DNA of 15,760 bases from the NCBI GenBank assembly GCA_964451705.1, contig CAYVIV010000021.1:1-15760 (forward strand), read 5' to 3'. The position numbers were made by a program, and so were the translations under genes. The notes under the pieces are model-generated. The model saw only the letters and a list, made by a program, of their open reading frames with translations, had not been told where the DNA came from and did no database searches. This document shows, one piece after another, positions 13,672 through 15,760 of this stretch; positions within the stretch are counted from its first letter, which is position 1, and every line of letters starts with the position of its first letter. Origin of the DNA: CAYYFV01 sp964451705 (GTDB taxonomy: Bacteria; Patescibacteriota; Gracilibacteria; UBA1369; GCA-2718715).

Positions 13672-14451
13672 ATGCAATCACAACCAGCAGCACCTGAGCA
13701 AACTCCCAAACCGACAGAATCTAAGACAGCACCTGAGCAAGCTCTGCAAAAAATTCTTTTTATCAACACAGCTTTGAGTCACAAATGTCTTGGGCTACTT
13801 GTTGTAAACAATGGTCTGCTTGTTGACTCTAGCTTTGAGTTTATCCAAGGTCAAAGAAATGATTTAGAGCAAAGTATTAAGTTGATTGAGGCCCTATGCA
13901 GAAAGTCTCAAACTCAGCTAAGTGAGATAAGCCATGTGGCTGTGGTTGTCGGGCCTGGGAATTTTTCCAGTTTGCGAGTTGGAGTTATTATGGCAAACAC
14001 ACTAAGTGCTAACCTGCCTAACTGCAAACTCTTGGCCTGCAACAGTTGTGATATGCTGGCAGAAATTGCAGCTATTAAAAATCTACCATCTGCGATATTA
14101 TTACAACAAGCTTCCAAGACAGAACTTTTTGTCTCTGAGATGCAAAAAGACTCACAAAAGCTAACACCAAAACTTCTGAAAATCGAAGAACTAGATAGTA
14201 ACTTCGACAGAAAGCTAATATTAGATGCTATGGCACCACAGGTAATACTGGAATCGCTGACAGCAAAAAATACACAAAACAGTACAGAAAATAAGACAGC
14301 AGAGCAGCTTGGTGTAGTTGTGACTAGTCAAAAAGACATTTGCCAGGCTGCAGAAAACATTTTGACCAGTCAAAATCTAAAGAACTACTTGGCTACAGCC
14401 CCTTTGGAACCCTTATATATAAAATCCCCAAACATTCATGTTAAAAACTAG
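13672..14451 (+). CDS. tsaB: tRNA threonylcarbamoyladenosine (t6A) protein TsaB (259 aa)
   Basis: Partner of TsaD in making N6-threonylcarbamoyladenosine at A37 of tRNAs that read ANN codons; TsaB is an inactive paralogue that serves as the dimer platform. Seen: the actin-like start KILFINTALSHKCLGLL (28-44), the signature VVVGPGNFSSLRVGVIMANTLS (91-112; compare GPGSFTGLRxG), and the closing PLYIKSP, which matches the usual PxYLR end of the family. Odd: a 25-residue Pro/Gln/Thr-rich N-terminal extension before the fold, containing APEQ twice, coded by a 14-bp direct repeat. No ATG lies closer to the fold, so the extension is probably translated. It starts 21 bases after the amidase/SpoIID gene and overlaps the next gene by 14 bases, so the three are probably one operon. 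Ends in TAG; no SD. Confidence 0.9.
   Translation: MQSQPAAPEQTPKPTESKTAPEQALQKILFINTALSHKCLGLLVVNNGLLVDSSFEFIQGQRNDLEQSIKLIEALCRKSQTQLSEISHVAVVVGPGNFSSLRVGVIMANTLSANLPNCKLLACNSCDMLAEIAAIKNLPSAILLQQASKTELFVSEMQKDSQKLTPKLLKIEELDSNFDRKLILDAMAPQVILESLTAKNTQNSTENKTAEQLGVVVTSQKDICQAAENILTSQNLKNYLATAPLEPLYIKSPNIHVKN
13688..13740 (+). repeat. 14-bp direct repeat in the tsaB 5' end
   Basis: CAGCACCTGAGCAA occurs at 13688-13701 and 13727-13740, 39 bases (13 codons) apart. It codes the repeated AAPEQ/TAPEQ of the N-terminal extension, so this is a small in-frame duplication. Confidence 0.8.
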
Positions 14452-15760
14452 ACCAGGTTACTTTTTCCTCTCTTTCGCACTACTGATTGTCATGATTCTA
14501 ACCCCAATCATTCTTGTGACAAGCACTAACGATGCCTCGGTTAAAACCTCGATTGCTCTATACAAAAACCGGCTCCAAAGTACTAATGCAGGCAAGCAAG
14601 CCTTGCAAAGCAGGTTTGACTCATTTTTAACATCTCGCCAGCTGGCTCTCAGCCCACTTGGCGCCAGGGAATATCAACCGGCGCGTCCTATAGGCTCACT
14701 AGAAGGTGCTAGCTTGAAATATATAATTAACTCCCAGGCTAGCTTGATCCCCTCTACTCTGGACTTAAATGGAAACAGCACGGATGAGTGTGTGGATAAT
14801 CCAAGTTTTGCCTGTGATGATCTCAGAGTATTCCAAGGCGAAACTATTATTAATGCAAATCGTTTTAGCTTGAGCCAAGATAGACTTGCCTACAACTTAG
14901 TTGCACAAGAGCTGGAAGAGCGACAAGAGCGACAAGAGCGAGATGCCGCAGGCGAAAATGGCGCAGCTAATGATAATGACCCGCCTGCCGAGGATGCTGC
15001 TGCGAGGTTTGTACCATTTGAATCAGCAGTTGAGAACCAACCAGGAGGAGCAGCTGCAGAGTTAAGGCTTGTAGAGCATTTCTACTACAGTATTCCAGCG
15101 CTAGGCACTGGTAATGCCAGTAGGTTGGAATGTAAGTACTTTAGTCTCAATCAAGAACTGCTGGGTCCTCTTAAATTTATTCAAGCTCCCAATGGAGCTG
15201 AGCAGGCAAAGTACTTAGACCCACTCAACCACCCTTGTAATTTGAACTCTATTCAAGCAAAGGAACAAATTGCTATCCCCTTGTTTAATGTAAACAATCC
15301 AAACTCTATTGACTATGATGAGTTGGAGCTTGGAATTCGAATATTTAGTAAATGCAGCAGTGGTAGGCCTGTTTGCGATATTGAGCACAGAATCATACAA
15401 AATGGTGAGGCTTTTGACAGTGCTATTTTTTCTGCTGCAATTATAGACTTGCAAGATCCTGACTTCTTGTATTTTGATGAAAATTTCATAACAACTAGTC
15501 AGCTAAATACTGCTACCTTATATCAAATTGTGACTCCAGGGCGTGATGCGAATAACGGCCGTGGTGGTGTTATAGCACCTCTTTTTACACCTACAGATAT
15601 CTTGGCGAATGGTAGACAGACTTTAGCTAACATAATTGCAGATCATGAAAATGATCGGATGTTAGTGATAATTTTAAATTTTCTAGAGACGCAACTAGGT
15701 AACGCCAGTTTAGATGAAATTGAATATCAAGTTCTCAGTAACCAAGCGATTGGTGATAAT
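14438..15760 (+). CDS. Pilin-like secreted/anchored protein, 3' end outside the window (at least 441 aa)
   Basis: An open frame runs from ATG 14438 to the window end without a stop (441 codons). It begins MLKTRPGYFFLSFALLIVMI: two basic residues, Gly-7, then about 20 hydrophobic residues and a long amphipathic helix (VKTSIALYKNRLQSTNAGKQALQSRFDSFL). This is the layout of type IV pilin-like proteins of the PilX/GspK kind, with prepilin peptidase cleavage expected after G7; the usual Glu at +5 is missing, as in GspK-type pseudopilins. The remainder is an extracellular-looking, Asn/Asp-rich region with few Lys, several Cys and a short ERQ repeat. The whole could equally be a simple type II membrane-anchored protein. 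It overlaps the end of tsaB by 14 bases, suggesting coupling. No domain in the C-terminal part is recognised. Confidence 0.78.
   Translation, partial: MLKTRPGYFFLSFALLIVMILTPIILVTSTNDASVKTSIALYKNRLQSTNAGKQALQSRFDSFLTSRQLALSPLGAREYQPARPIGSLEGASLKYIINSQASLIPSTLDLNGNSTDECVDNPSFACDDLRVFQGETIINANRFSLSQDRLAYNLVAQELEERQERQERDAAGENGAANDNDPPAEDAAARFVPFESAVENQPGGAAAELRLVEHFYYSIPALGTGNASRLECKYFSLNQELLGPLKFIQAPNGAEQAKYLDPLNHPCNLNSIQAKEQIAIPLFNVNNPNSIDYDELELGIRIFSKCSSGRPVCDIEHRIIQNGEAFDSAIFSAAIIDLQDPDFLYFDENFITTSQLNTATLYQIVTPGRDANNGRGGVIAPLFTPTDILANGRQTLANIIADHENDRMLVIILNFLETQLGNASLDEIEYQVLSNQAIGDN
14918..14941 (+). repeat. 9-bp tandem repeat (GAGCGACAA), about 2.7 copies
   Basis: Units at 14918-14926 and 14927-14935, then the partial GAGCGA at 14936-14941, code the charged run ERQERQER in the pilin-like protein, next to an Ala/Glu/Asp-rich spacer. 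A likely slippage site. Confidence 0.7.

Noticed and set aside
15215..15454. 79-codon frame on the minus strand
   Set aside because: It is antisense to the long open pilin-like frame and has no start signals or recognisable sequence.
1..15760. TGA recoded as glycine or tryptophan
   Set aside because: All conserved genes are full length without in-frame TGA, and the tRNA-Gly present has anticodon GCC.
1..15760. CRISPR array, insertion sequence, integrase or prophage genes
   Set aside because: No regularly spaced repeats, transposase, integrase or terminal inverted repeats are seen; the only repeats are the short ones listed.

Overview
This is a compact, AT-rich bacterial chromosome segment (roughly 40% GC by eye) with short intergenic gaps, two tRNA genes with encoded CCA, and mostly housekeeping genes. 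Thymidylate synthase/DHFR, YchF, RNase HI, thioredoxin, TsaB and RmuC sit beside orphan proteins, a large cell-wall enzyme and a pilin-like secreted protein. The small-genome style, scarcity of Shine-Dalgarno (SD) sequences, SpoIID-type enzyme in an evident non-model bacterium and stripped-down RNase II-like protein all suggest a Candidate Phyla Radiation (Patescibacteria) member. That placement is an inference; no rRNA gene is present to confirm it.

Layout. 2-487 (-): small nucleotidyltransferase directly downstream of tRNA-Phe(GAA) (520-594, -), which has its own promoter. 656-2015 (-): thyA-folA pair, separated by one base. 2069-2791 (+): VTT/DedA-like membrane protein, divergent from thyA and overlapping the 3' end of a convergent PEBP-family gene. 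2733-4381 (-): rmuC-PEBP operon with a clear promoter. 4439-5590 (-): orphan 383-aa protein. 5638-7182 (+): divergent minimal RNB exoribonuclease with a C-terminal dsRNA-binding domain. 7183-7704: a 520-base stretch without a protein gene, holding a highly structured RNA of about 340 nt with its own promoter, a long-range closing helix, a pseudoknot and a terminator. 7705-7779 (-): tRNA-Gly(GCC). 7830-8228 (-): 132-aa orphan behind an operator-like palindrome. 8295-9389 (-): ychF. 9463-9909 (+): rnhA. 9950-10261 (-): thioredoxin. 10375-15760 (+): probable operon of a secreted 1091-aa PGRP amidase/SpoIID fusion, tsaB, and a pilin-like protein that runs off the window.

The strongest leads for new biology are three. 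First, the orphan RNA at 7301-7643: one strand can pair either with an upstream strand (26-position hairpin) or with a downstream one (19 pairs), and the hairpin loop also pairs with the 3' side. Second, the amidase-plus-SpoIID fusion puts on one secreted chain the two activities that act in sequence in Bacillus peptidoglycan removal. Third, the RNB nuclease has lost the usual OB-fold RNA-binding domains and carries a dsRBD instead. All 14 complete genes stop with TAA (7) or TAG (7) and none with TGA, without sign of TGA being read as an amino acid.
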